This document shows positions 21,155 to 30,029 of a stretch of 64,000 nt of DNA, piece by piece. The stretch covers positions 239,564-303,563 of the forward strand of contig JAFGNJ010000005.1 of NCBI GenBank assembly GCA_016927065.1, in the 5' to 3' direction. Each line of letters begins with the position of its first letter. Positions within the stretch are counted from its first letter, which is position 1. Position numbers and translations under genes: made by a program. Below the pieces are notes generated by a model. The model searched no databases. It saw only the letters and a list, made by a program, of their open reading frames with translations, and had not been told where the DNA came from. The DNA is from Deltaproteobacteria bacterium. Its GTDB lineage: Bacteria > Desulfobacterota > B13-G15 > RBG-16-54-18.

Positions 21155-22162
21155 ATGCCTTTCCCCCTTATCGCCATAACTATGGGCGACCCTGCCGGTA
21201 TAGGACCGGAGATCATCGTCAAGGCCATAGGTGAGAAAACAATCTTTGCTCAGTGCCGGCCCGTGGTTTTAGGCGATAAGGGAATATTAATGTATACTGC
21301 TCAATGGTTGAAAAGTTCTGTTACAATCAAAAAAATCGAGGAACCTGCAAAAGGAGTTTTTAACCCGGGGATCTTGAACATTCTACCCCTCACTGATCTC
21401 CCCCCGGAGGAGGTTCCTCTCGGCACGCCCCAGCGGAAAGGAGGAGAAGCGACCTATCGCTATATCGAAAAGGGGGTAGCGCTGGCGCAGGAGGGTATCG
21501 TTGACGCCCTGGTAACGGCCCCTATCAGTAAAGAAGCCCTCAACGAGGCGGGATATCCCTTTCCCGGCCACACGGAATTCCTGGCACACCTGACTCGGGC
21601 GGAGGATCAGGTGATGATGTTGGCGGGTCCTAAACTGCGCGTAGCCCTGGTGACGACACATCTCCCTTTGCGTGAGGTCCCTGCCGCCCTAACCCACGTG
21701 CGGATCAAGAAGACCATCGTTACTACTTTTCAGGGGTTACAACAATACTTTGGTATCACAAATCCCCGCTTGGCTGTGGCAGGGCTCAACCCCCATGCCG
21801 GCGAGGGTGGCCTCTTCGGCTCAGAAGAAGAGGAAGTTATCGCACCTGCCGTAGCGGAGTGTCGTCACGAGGGTATGGCAGTTGATGGGCCCCTCCCTCC
21901 AGATTCCCTCTTTTTCAACGCTGCTTCGGGAAGATATGATGCCGTTGTAGCCATGTACCATGACCAGGGTTTGATCCCCCTGAAGCTCCTACACTTCAGA
22001 GATGGAGTGAACATCACCCTGGGATTGCCCATCATCAGGACCTCTGTCGGTCATGGGACAGGCTATGACATCGCAGGTCAAGGGGTGGCTGATCCCACGA
22101 GCCTCATTAATGCCATCCTGACGGCATCGCAGATGGTCGTGGCCACGAAAAGCAAGAATTAA
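21155..22162 (+). CDS. pdxA: 4-hydroxythreonine-4-phosphate dehydrogenase
   Basis: ITMGDPAGIGPEIIVKA, TAPISKEAL, GHTEFLA, AGLNPHAGEGGLFG, MYHDQGLIPLKLL. Confidence 0.96.
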   Translation: MPFPLIAITMGDPAGIGPEIIVKAIGEKTIFAQCRPVVLGDKGILMYTAQWLKSSVTIKKIEEPAKGVFNPGILNILPLTDLPPEEVPLGTPQRKGGEATYRYIEKGVALAQEGIVDALVTAPISKEALNEAGYPFPGHTEFLAHLTRAEDQVMMLAGPKLRVALVTTHLPLREVPAALTHVRIKKTIVTTFQGLQQYFGITNPRLAVAGLNPHAGEGGLFGSEEEEVIAPAVAECRHEGMAVDGPLPPDSLFFNAASGRYDAVVAMYHDQGLIPLKLLHFRDGVNITLGLPIIRTSVGHGTGYDIAGQGVADPTSLINAILTASQMVVATKSKN

Positions 22163-22197
22163 GGTGGATTGTCTTTCAGCGGCAGGGGACCGACCCC

Positions 22198-22716
22198 TCA
22201 CGGCTTCAAAAGATCCCACGTTGCTGGAGTTACAACCCCATTAGGCTGTAACCCATTGGCCCGCTTGAACTCAATGATAGCAATCCACGTCTCTTTATTC
22301 CAGACGCCGTCAACCGGCCCGTTATAATACCCCTTCACCTTTAATGCCCGTTGAATATCTATAAGAGGGACATCCACCTCTATCATGGAACATGCGCCAG
22401 CTGGAGGACACGTGGGGTTACAGTACGGTGCGCACGAGGGTGAACAGGTGGGACTGCAATTGGGTGCGCAGGGGTAACACGTGGGGCTACAGGAAGGGGT
22501 GCAAGAGGGCGTACACGTGGGGGTGCAGGTTGGGCTACACGCAGGGGCGCACAGATGACGAGGGGAACATCGCCACGCCACGTCAGTGCCGTTAGCGGCC
22601 TTGATCTCAGGGGGATCAAAGATACCCTTGATGCCAAACAACAATCCCATGTAGAGACCGGCGAGGTACTTCAACGAGTTCTTGATAAAACCCCTTCTGC
22701 TCTCTTTGCGAGCCAT
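22198..22716 (-). CDS. Tat-signal, Cys-rich (CxPx repeat) protein with a C-terminal peptidoglycan-binding domain; candidate modified substrate of the adjacent radical SAM enzyme
   Basis: MARKESRRGFIKNSLKYLAGLYMGLLFG (Tat motif SRRGFIK), CAPACSPTCTPTCTPSCTPSCSPTCYPCAPNCSPTCSPSCAPYCNPTC tract, then PG_binding_1-like IDIQRALKVKGYYNGPVDGVWNKETWIAIIEFKRANGLQPNGVVTPATWDLL. SD taaggaggtgaca ATG at 22716. Confidence 0.9.
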   Translation of the reverse strand: MARKESRRGFIKNSLKYLAGLYMGLLFGIKGIFDPPEIKAANGTDVAWRCSPRHLCAPACSPTCTPTCTPSCTPSCSPTCYPCAPNCSPTCSPSCAPYCNPTCPPAGACSMIEVDVPLIDIQRALKVKGYYNGPVDGVWNKETWIAIIEFKRANGLQPNGVVTPATWDLLKP

Positions 22717-22784
22717 TGTCACCTCCTTAGTTCTGTCTCTACACTATAAGTTTAGCGAATGATTACAAAAAAACAAGCACAATA

Positions 22785-24080
22785 TCACTTTTTTTGCCAC
22801 CGTCCACGATAGGGGTCATAGAGGCAACGGGGGGACTTGTCATAGAGGTTTCCCCTTTGGGCATAGGCCAGTGGGCGGCAATCATGGCAGGCGTATCGAT
22901 ACTCGCAATCCTGACATACCTCCACCTGGTCCTTGGTTAACCCCCAAAGCTCTTGCAACCTTTTTTTTTGCAGTGAATCCTTCAAGTTCTCCTCACAGAC
23001 ATTACCGACTATGAGGTCACGTGCGAATATACAGGGCATCACCTCTCCCGTTGCGGTGACGGCCACTTTCCCGGCCCAACAGCTATTGTATCGTTTATTG
23101 TAAAAAAAGGAGTGCCTGTCGGTCCAGAAATTGGCCGCCGTCATGTGGCCGGAAAACTCGCGGGGAAGATCGTGGGGTTGTATCTCCTGAGAACACCCTC
23201 TCCCCGTGGGTCTGACAGGGTCTGGCAACTTATACTCTACCCCCATTTCGTGAAGGAATTCCACCGTCGCGGAGAGATCATGCTGGTTTCGTTTCATGGC
23301 AATGACGGCCACCCGCACCGGAACATTGTTATCCTTAATAAGGGTAATGGCTTTTACTGTCTTGGCATGACTTCCCTGAACCCCTGTAATGCTATCGTGG
23401 GTTTTCGGATCGGCGGAATAGAGGGTAGTGGCGATATGCACGCCGTTATCCCTCAAAAAAGGGATACGTTTTTGGGTGAAGAGGGTAAGGTTAGAGAAGA
23501 TCTCAACAAAAGTGTATCCTGTGCTCCGGGCAAAGCCGACCAATGGAAAAAGGTCTTTTTGCAGGAGTGGTTCACCACCGATAAACTGGACCTGGGAGCA
23601 ACCGAGATCTCGTGCCTGTCGCAATATGAGCTTCCACCCTTCAGCATTCACCCTGTCAGGTCCGGATGAGGAGAGGCAGTCACCGTAGCAATGGATGCAC
23701 CTGAGATTGCAGGTGGAGGTCACCTCCAACCAGATAAACTCCAGGGTGGCCTCAGGAATAGCTTCCTGAGATACGTTTCGGGGCGGAAAAGGGGTATCGG
23801 AGCTCTCCACAATTCCCATATCGATCAATTGATCCACGAACGTCCGGCGCCGTTCCTTGAATATGTTATGCTGAATGGCGGCCACTACGTTGTGGGCAGA
23901 GCGGTTAAGAGAGTAAACCGTCCCTTCCGAAAGGTCATACAAGGCGCTTCTGGCCACACCCTGTATTAAGACGCATCCTTCCTTTAAACGAATATAGTGG
24001 AGACGTTTGCTCTTATCTCCTGAGGTCAGCCTTTGTTTGCCGTATGATTGTCTTGTGGACAATGATAAATCTCTTTCCAC
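22785..24080 (-). CDS. Radical SAM/SPASM domain protein, peptide-maturase-like
   Basis: STCNLRCIHCYGDC (CxxxCxxC), GGEPLLQKDL, C-terminal SPASM-type Cys set (SCWAGKVAVTATGEVMPC...CQDCEYRYACHDC...C), N-terminal domain (CVLIQGVARSALYDLSEGTVYSLN) resembling SPASM peptide maturases. Confidence 0.9.
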   Translation of the reverse strand: MERDLSLSTRQSYGKQRLTSGDKSKRLHYIRLKEGCVLIQGVARSALYDLSEGTVYSLNRSAHNVVAAIQHNIFKERRRTFVDQLIDMGIVESSDTPFPPRNVSQEAIPEATLEFIWLEVTSTCNLRCIHCYGDCLSSSGPDRVNAEGWKLILRQARDLGCSQVQFIGGEPLLQKDLFPLVGFARSTGYTFVEIFSNLTLFTQKRIPFLRDNGVHIATTLYSADPKTHDSITGVQGSHAKTVKAITLIKDNNVPVRVAVIAMKRNQHDLSATVEFLHEMGVEYKLPDPVRPTGRGCSQEIQPHDLPREFSGHMTAANFWTDRHSFFYNKRYNSCWAGKVAVTATGEVMPCIFARDLIVGNVCEENLKDSLQKKRLQELWGLTKDQVEVCQDCEYRYACHDCRPLAYAQRGNLYDKSPRCLYDPYRGRWQKK

Positions 24081-24143
24081 GACGTATTATACAGCCCCTC
24101 CATCTCCCCGGCAACTGCCGTACGAGGGTCTGTAGAAAGAGTG

Positions 24144-25466
24144 CTACGAGGGCGATGGAATCAACGACTCATGGATCTTTCCGATCCCCCGCTCCCCTTC
24201 GATAGTAAGGAGTTCCGCCTGCATCTCGTGTCCCATCAATTCATCTCCGCCGTCCAAAAGACAAAAGACGTAGTTCCGTGAAAGCCCCCGAAGTCTCCCG
24301 TTTTCTCGACGGTGCTCGATCAAAAAAATGAGTTCCTGCTTAAGAAAGGATGAGTAAAAAGCCCTCTTTTTCTCCCTGCTCAGGGAGCGCAGGGCCTGTA
24401 CCCGCTCCCGCTTCTCCCCCTCCCCTACCTGTCTGGCAAACCCTGCCGCTCTGGTCCTCGGACGGGGAGAGAAGGGAAAGACGTGGAGGTAGCTTATGGG
24501 GAGGGATTGCAGGAGGTCGTAGGTGTAAGCGAAGGCCTGCGCATCCTCACCCGGAAAGCCCACCATAACGTCTGCGCCGATGGCCGCACGGGGCATCCGC
24601 TCGGCGATGCGAAGTACCAACTCTCGGAAAACTGCGCTAGTATAGGGGCGGTTCATCATCCGAAGGATATCATCTGATCCGCTCTGTAAGGAGAGGTGAA
24701 CGTGGGAGCATATCTTGCTGGACGCGATCCAATCGATCAACGCAGGGGTCGTCTCCTGAGGCTCCATGGAGCTGAGGCGAATGCGCGAAGGGGTCTCTGC
24801 TTCTTCGAGTTGCTGCAAAAGGTCTAGGAGGGTAATCTTGGGCTTGAGGTCCGAACCATAGGCGCTGAGGTGGATACCAGCGAGGACGACCTCCCGGTAG
24901 CCCGCCGCTTTAAACTGCCGGAGGGAAGCGGCGACATGCGAGGGGGGGACACTTCGGCTCCTCCCCCGGGCTAGGGGGATGATGCAGTAACTGCACCGGG
25001 CGTTGCACCCATCCTGGATCTTCAGAAAGGCCCGCGTGTGGTTGCGGAAACGTCGGCAATGCAGGTCAGGGGGGGCTTTGGCCTCGCTGATTGTCCCTAC
25101 CTTGATAACACCTCCTCTACCCTGTTGTATCTCCTCCACGATGGCGGGGATGGCCTCTTTTTCCTGGTTGCCTACTACACCATCTGCCCCCAGGGAGAGC
25201 ACTTCCTCGGGGTTGATCTGCGGATAACACCCCGCCGCCAGGAGGATGCCTCGAGGGCTTGACCTCCTGGCCCGGTAAATCCATCGGCGGGACTCGGCTT
25301 GGGCACGGGCGGTAACCATACAGGTGTTAATAATGGTACAATCGGCGCCCGTGCCAAAGGGAATCACCTCCCACCCCTGCATCTCCATGGCCTCCCCCAT
25401 GGCCTCACCCTCGAACTGGTTCACCTTACACCCGAGGGACACAATGCATACCCTACCCCTGTCCAC
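24144..25466 (-). CDS. mtaB: tRNA (t6A37) methylthiotransferase MtaB
   Basis: VCIVSLGCKVNQFEGEAM, KIQDGCNARCSYCIIPLARGRSRS, HLSLQSGSDDILRMMNR, TRAM-like C-terminus. GTG start overlapping mnmA. Confidence 0.9.
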   Translation of the reverse strand: MDRGRVCIVSLGCKVNQFEGEAMGEAMEMQGWEVIPFGTGADCTIINTCMVTARAQAESRRWIYRARRSSPRGILLAAGCYPQINPEEVLSLGADGVVGNQEKEAIPAIVEEIQQGRGGVIKVGTISEAKAPPDLHCRRFRNHTRAFLKIQDGCNARCSYCIIPLARGRSRSVPPSHVAASLRQFKAAGYREVVLAGIHLSAYGSDLKPKITLLDLLQQLEEAETPSRIRLSSMEPQETTPALIDWIASSKICSHVHLSLQSGSDDILRMMNRPYTSAVFRELVLRIAERMPRAAIGADVMVGFPGEDAQAFAYTYDLLQSLPISYLHVFPFSPRPRTRAAGFARQVGEGEKRERVQALRSLSREKKRAFYSSFLKQELIFLIEHRRENGRLRGLSRNYVFCLLDGGDELMGHEMQAELLTIEGERGIGKIHESLIPSPS

Positions 25467-26535
25467 CCTCAACCTCCCGTATCCACCCCCCCCCCAGCAC
25501 ACGATCATCCTGGTACAAAACCAAGGCCTGCCCGGGCGTGATGGCTTCTTGAGGTTCATCGAAGCGGACAACAACAGTATCCTCTGCGCGGGGGATCACC
25601 TGACAGGGCGCTGCAGCATGGCGATATCTGATCTGCCCGACGGCCCGGAACTCCTCATGAGGCGGCGGTATGGAGATCCAGTGCATCCCCTGGGCCACCA
25701 GGCCCCGTGCCAAAAGGTCCTCCTTGTCTCCCACCACCACGCGATCGAAAGCCGGCTCTATTCTCAAAACGTAGTAGGGCCGGCGTGCCGGGACTCCAAT
25801 CCGCCGCCGCTGTCCGATGGTGAAACCAAATATCCCCTCATGCTTTCCCAGAACCTGGCCTGCTGTATCAACAATCTCCCCCTTCACGCCGATCCGATCC
25901 GCAAGCCTTCTTTGCAGAAAAGCCCGATAATCTCCGTGGGGAATAAAACATATCTCCTGGCTCTCTCCTTCTTCGGTCAGGGGAACCCCCCCTTTCTGCG
26001 CTATCCTCCGAACCTCCGCTTTCGTCAACTCCCCGTTGGGAAAGCGACTGTGGGCAAGCTGTTCCTGGGAAAGCCCCCACAGAAAATAAGACTGGTCCTT
26101 CCTTCTGTCCACACCCCGCAGCAGTACCAACCGCTCCCGTAAGGGATCACTATCAATCCGTGCATAGTGACCCGTCGCGAAAAGCTCCGCCCCCATTTGC
26201 AGGGCATTTTCCAACAGGAGTCCAAATTTGAACCGGGGATTGCAGAGAGCGCAGGGATTAGGGGTCTTGCCGTTGAGGTATTCCCGCAGGAAATACTCGA
26301 CGACCTCCACCTCAAAAAGAGATCGCAGGTCGATGGGGGTAAGGGGAATATTCAGGTATTGGGCTATCCGGAGGGCCTGGCGGAAAGCCGGTTCTTCTGC
26401 AGCGGGGCCTTCCCCCTGCACCTGCATCCACAGGCCGATGACCTCATGCCCCGCTTCTTGTAACCGGAGGGCGGCCACAGAGCTATCCACCCCCCCGCTC
26501 ATGGCTATCACAACTTTTTGATTTGTGGAATGCAT
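25453..26535 (-). CDS. mnmA: tRNA-specific 2-thiouridylase MnmA
   Basis: VVIAMSGGVDSSVAALRLQEAGHEVIGLWMQ, NPCALCNPRFKFG, TGHYARI, CFIPHGDYRAFL. Confidence 0.94.
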   Translation of the reverse strand: MHSTNQKVVIAMSGGVDSSVAALRLQEAGHEVIGLWMQVQGEGPAAEEPAFRQALRIAQYLNIPLTPIDLRSLFEVEVVEYFLREYLNGKTPNPCALCNPRFKFGLLLENALQMGAELFATGHYARIDSDPLRERLVLLRGVDRRKDQSYFLWGLSQEQLAHSRFPNGELTKAEVRRIAQKGGVPLTEEGESQEICFIPHGDYRAFLQRRLADRIGVKGEIVDTAGQVLGKHEGIFGFTIGQRRRIGVPARRPYYVLRIEPAFDRVVVGDKEDLLARGLVAQGMHWISIPPPHEEFRAVGQIRYRHAAAPCQVIPRAEDTVVVRFDEPQEAITPGQALVLYQDDRVLGGGWIREVEGGQG

Positions 26536-26701
26536 ATGAGAGTCGTAACCAAGTAAGGGCCTAAGAATTCTATCCCGCTTCCATAAATCTACAATGTGTG
26601 TCGCATCTCGACGAATCTGGCCAAAGGGCCACCTCCGGCTGTTTTCCTTAAACTTGAATTTAAGGGGCAGGGAGGTGCGGGACTCAAACTCTCTTTTCTG
26701 G

Positions 26702-27424
26702 TCATAATTTTACCAACTCATACCCCCCCCAAGCCCCCAGGGCATCTGCCACGATGATCACTATCCCCTCCACGCCGGGGATGGTGCGTCCCCATTCCAA
26801 TGCCTGCTCGATATCACCCTTGCCCTGCACCAGGTTTCCCACGGCCGTGGCCGCCGCATCGGCCAATGCTGTCGAGGAAGAGATCACGCAGACCGCGTCC
26901 GCCTTGCCGAAGCTTGTGGAGTGCCCTACCGTACCCGATGAGGTACAGATCCCCACTGGCGTTCGTTCCGGTGGGACGCGTATCCCCACCCGCATGTTCA
27001 GGGGGGAGCGGTCGGCAAAAATTCCGATCTTCCGCTCGGTACTGCTCTGAAGAAAGATATCACCCCCGTTCTCCACTACCACCTCGGGGGTCTCGGAAAG
27101 AAGTGTCTTCCCCACGAACTCCGCCATGGCGCCGGCTACCCCGGCCATAGGTCCCACCCCGGCCTTTTGGGAGGCGGTCAGCATCTCCCGCACGATCTCC
27201 GGCGCTCGGGGATCAAGCGGAAGGGGAACGAGGCTTTCCACAAAGAGGGGGTTTTCTGTGAGGTAGGACTCAAGCTGGTGTCGAAATGTGATGATCGCCT
27301 CTTCGGCCTCCTGCTCCAAGGGGGTCCGGGCGAGGATATAGAGATCGGTCTCCTTTACCTGGACCCGAAAGGGAACCAGCCCCTCACGTGCCAGCCAACT
27401 CCGGTAGTGACGCTGCCGCCTCAC
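26702..27424 (-). CDS. UPF0280 (ApbE-like) family protein
   Basis: VGPMAGVAGAMAEFVGKTLL, VENGGDIFL, GICTSSGTVGHSTSFGKADAVCVIS. Confidence 0.85.
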   Translation of the reverse strand: MRRQRHYRSWLAREGLVPFRVQVKETDLYILARTPLEQEAEEAIITFRHQLESYLTENPLFVESLVPLPLDPRAPEIVREMLTASQKAGVGPMAGVAGAMAEFVGKTLLSETPEVVVENGGDIFLQSSTERKIGIFADRSPLNMRVGIRVPPERTPVGICTSSGTVGHSTSFGKADAVCVISSSTALADAAATAVGNLVQGKGDIEQALEWGRTIPGVEGIVIIVADALGAWGGYELVKL

Positions 27425-27924
27425 CCCTGCTCTTTAAGCCGCTTGGCGACGTGTCCCAGCAACCCGCTGTCTCTGATTAACTCCTGCATGAAGGGGGGTA
27501 TGGGCTGCGCCGTAAACGTCGTGCCTCGGGTCACATTGCTGATCCGCCCCGAGGCCAGGTCCACCTCCACCTCATCACCCTCCTGGCTCCCCTGGACCGC
27601 CTCGGGGGACTCCACTATCGGCAAGCCGATATTGAAGGCGTTGCGGTAGAATATCCTGGCAAACCCCTCGGCAATGACACACGACACCCCGGCGGCCTTG
27701 ATGGCGAGGGGGGCATGTTCGCGGGAGGAACCGCATCCAAAGTTCTTCCCGGCCATGATAATGTCCCCCGGTTGGACCCGTTCGACAAAGGCGGCATCGG
27801 CGTCCTCCATACAGTGCCGCGCCAACTCCTGGGGATCCGAGGTGTTCAAGTACCTCGCCGGAATAATAGCATCGGTATCCACGTCGTGCCCGAACCGCCA
27901 GAGCCTTCCTCTAATCTTCATCAT
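27421..27924 (-). CDS. leuD: 3-isopropylmalate dehydratase small subunit/LeuD-family protein
   Basis: GRLWRFGHDVDTDAIIPARYLN, GKNFGCGSSREHAPLAIKAAG, RIFYRNAFNIGLP. Confidence 0.9.
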   Translation of the reverse strand: MMKIRGRLWRFGHDVDTDAIIPARYLNTSDPQELARHCMEDADAAFVERVQPGDIIMAGKNFGCGSSREHAPLAIKAAGVSCVIAEGFARIFYRNAFNIGLPIVESPEAVQGSQEGDEVEVDLASGRISNVTRGTTFTAQPIPPFMQELIRDSGLLGHVAKRLKEQG

Positions 27925-28159
27925 CGCCCCTCTGTCGTCAAGAAATACTCCTTCTGTTTCTGAATACTGTCAATTTTTCAGAATCCGTTCAAACCCGCAC
28001 GATCGGTATTATCCGGTAAATTACCCCGGCGTGTCAACCTGCATGGGAGATATGGCCGACAGGGGTGTCCGGGAAGAAAAGGGGGTGTTAGGACAAAAGT
28101 TAAAAAAGGGGGAAGGGATATCATCCCTTCCCCCGCAGGTTCTGTCTGATCTGTGATCC

Positions 28160-29566
28160 TTAGAACCGATACATCAAAGCACTTCTGAAGGCCCAGGGAT
28201 CATCAGGCGTTACACCACCATTAAGGCTGAGCCCCTTGTGGGCGAACAGATACCCAAAAGCGGTGTTCCAACTCAGGTTCTTGTAGAGCTTCACTTCGGT
28301 GCCGAAGCAGAACTCCCAGCCGATGCTCTGATCGTCGTCCGCATCGCCGTTATTCTGACTCAACCTGTCTATGGCGTCGCCATCCTCTTCGGTATCACCG
28401 ATGTAGCTGACAGCACCGCCGACCTTGAGCCAGTCGAAGATCTGGTATTCGACATACGCGCCTAACCACCACGCACCGACTAAGTAGGTGGCCGGTAAGT
28501 TACCGGTCATTGGACCACCCACGCCGCCGCTACTCATGAAATAGCCACCTGCACGCCACACGTTATGAATACTCGTCATACCCGCTAAGCCACTGGAGTT
28601 GGGACGGGGGCGCTGGAAGGTGCTGTCACGATTGTCGGCAGTAAAATCATCCCAGTCCCTTCCCATGCAGTAGTACGCCTGCATGCCGACCGTAAGCTTA
28701 TTAATCAGCGCGGCCAAGTCGAACCTCGTGAGCCAGGAACCGTAATTGACATCATTGCCACCGGAAACAGTCCCCGTGCCGTCTGACCAGACAAGGTCTA
28801 ACTCAGGCCTAATGGTTACTGAACCCATGCCGATCTTCCCTTTCAGGTTCAAGCCGAGCCACCACAGCTGCTCATAATCAAGGTTACCCGCAACGAGGTT
28901 ATTAGCACCATATCTCACATTGTTGTACATAAAGTACACCTGCGGTGTAACCGGACCGAGAGGCATGTCGACTGCAAACTGATATATCTCAGTACCGTCG
29001 GCCGCTGTAAATTCATCTGAGTCTGCCGGCTTGGCATATCTAAACATGACGTTCATCTTGATGGGCTCGACCTTGAGGGTCGCTGTTACAGCAGCGCCGT
29101 CATTTGACAGCAAGACCTTGCTGGCAAGACTCACGTCCTGCACACCGATCCGAAACCATAAAGGCAGGTTGGGAGGCATGCGGAAATCGACGTAGCAGTG
29201 CTTTATTTCCACCGCGACTGCATCCGCGCCCCATCTGCCCATGAAGCCACTCCCGCCTGCGCGTGTCGTGGTCCCCTCACCCCAAAAATTGGAGTCCATC
29301 TCGAAGTAAAAGACCCCATACAGGTCAGGGCTGGCCTGCGCCTTGATCAGGAGTCGACCCCTCATGAACATCCAGGAGCTCATCTCATCAAGGTATGCAT
29401 TGTTAGCAGCAAACGGGTTATTCCCTGGAACAGCACCGTTCCTGGCCGCCGCATACATCACGTTGATATACCCGCTGCCGGACCAATCAATGGCCATGGC
29501 AGGTATTGACCACGCAGCCAATATTCCTACTACCAATCCTATTAGTAGTGCCTTTTTCATCAGCAT
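28160..29566 (-). CDS. Outer-membrane beta-barrel porin-like protein
   Basis: Signal peptide (LLIGLVVGILAAWSIPAMA), alternating strands, C-terminal aromatic (ALMYRF). Confidence 0.75.
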   Translation of the reverse strand: MLMKKALLIGLVVGILAAWSIPAMAIDWSGSGYINVMYAAARNGAVPGNNPFAANNAYLDEMSSWMFMRGRLLIKAQASPDLYGVFYFEMDSNFWGEGTTTRAGGSGFMGRWGADAVAVEIKHCYVDFRMPPNLPLWFRIGVQDVSLASKVLLSNDGAAVTATLKVEPIKMNVMFRYAKPADSDEFTAADGTEIYQFAVDMPLGPVTPQVYFMYNNVRYGANNLVAGNLDYEQLWWLGLNLKGKIGMGSVTIRPELDLVWSDGTGTVSGGNDVNYGSWLTRFDLAALINKLTVGMQAYYCMGRDWDDFTADNRDSTFQRPRPNSSGLAGMTSIHNVWRAGGYFMSSGGVGGPMTGNLPATYLVGAWWLGAYVEYQIFDWLKVGGAVSYIGDTEEDGDAIDRLSQNNGDADDDQSIGWEFCFGTEVKLYKNLSWNTAFGYLFAHKGLSLNGGVTPDDPWAFRSALMYRF

Positions 29567-30029
29567 CTACCTCCTTGTTAAGCTTTTTTAGTGTACTCTT
29601 TTCTCTGATATTCTCTCAATTTCAATCCAACTTTTTTCATATTCCTTAGCTTTTCTCTTAAAAACACTCAATAAAGCTTATTCCTTAGCTACTACTTATA
29701 AGAATTTCTGTTTTCTCACCTCCTTTCAAGTCTTATCCGCTGTATGTATCACCCCCTTTCTTTGTACCTTATGTCCTAATTCCTAGAACTCCATCTCCTC
29801 CGTGCTACTTCACTCTTTAAACCAGTACACCTTAATCTGTCTTCGTACTGGTTAGAGAGTTCTTACCATTACCCTCTCGGTCTGTCAAGCATTTTTTTGT
29901 TATCCTTGGAACTCACACGACTATGCTCTGGGCCCTTATCTTCTCAGAGGACCACCAGCTATCGCGAAACTCTAATCCATGCTTAACCACACAGAACAGT
30001 AGTATTATCAATGTCTTACCGCTGCCTTG

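Noticed and set aside
22400-22560. CRISPR-like short tandem repeats
   Set aside because: The 12-bp periodicity is codon-level repetition of CxPx. There are no spacers, and no cas genes in the window.
22383-22637. Alternative ORFs over the Cys-repeat tract (22383-22637 minus, 22392-22595 plus)
   Set aside because: The 12-bp repeat periodicity keeps several frames open. Only the 22198-22716 frame has a signal peptide, a C-terminal domain and a proper SD.
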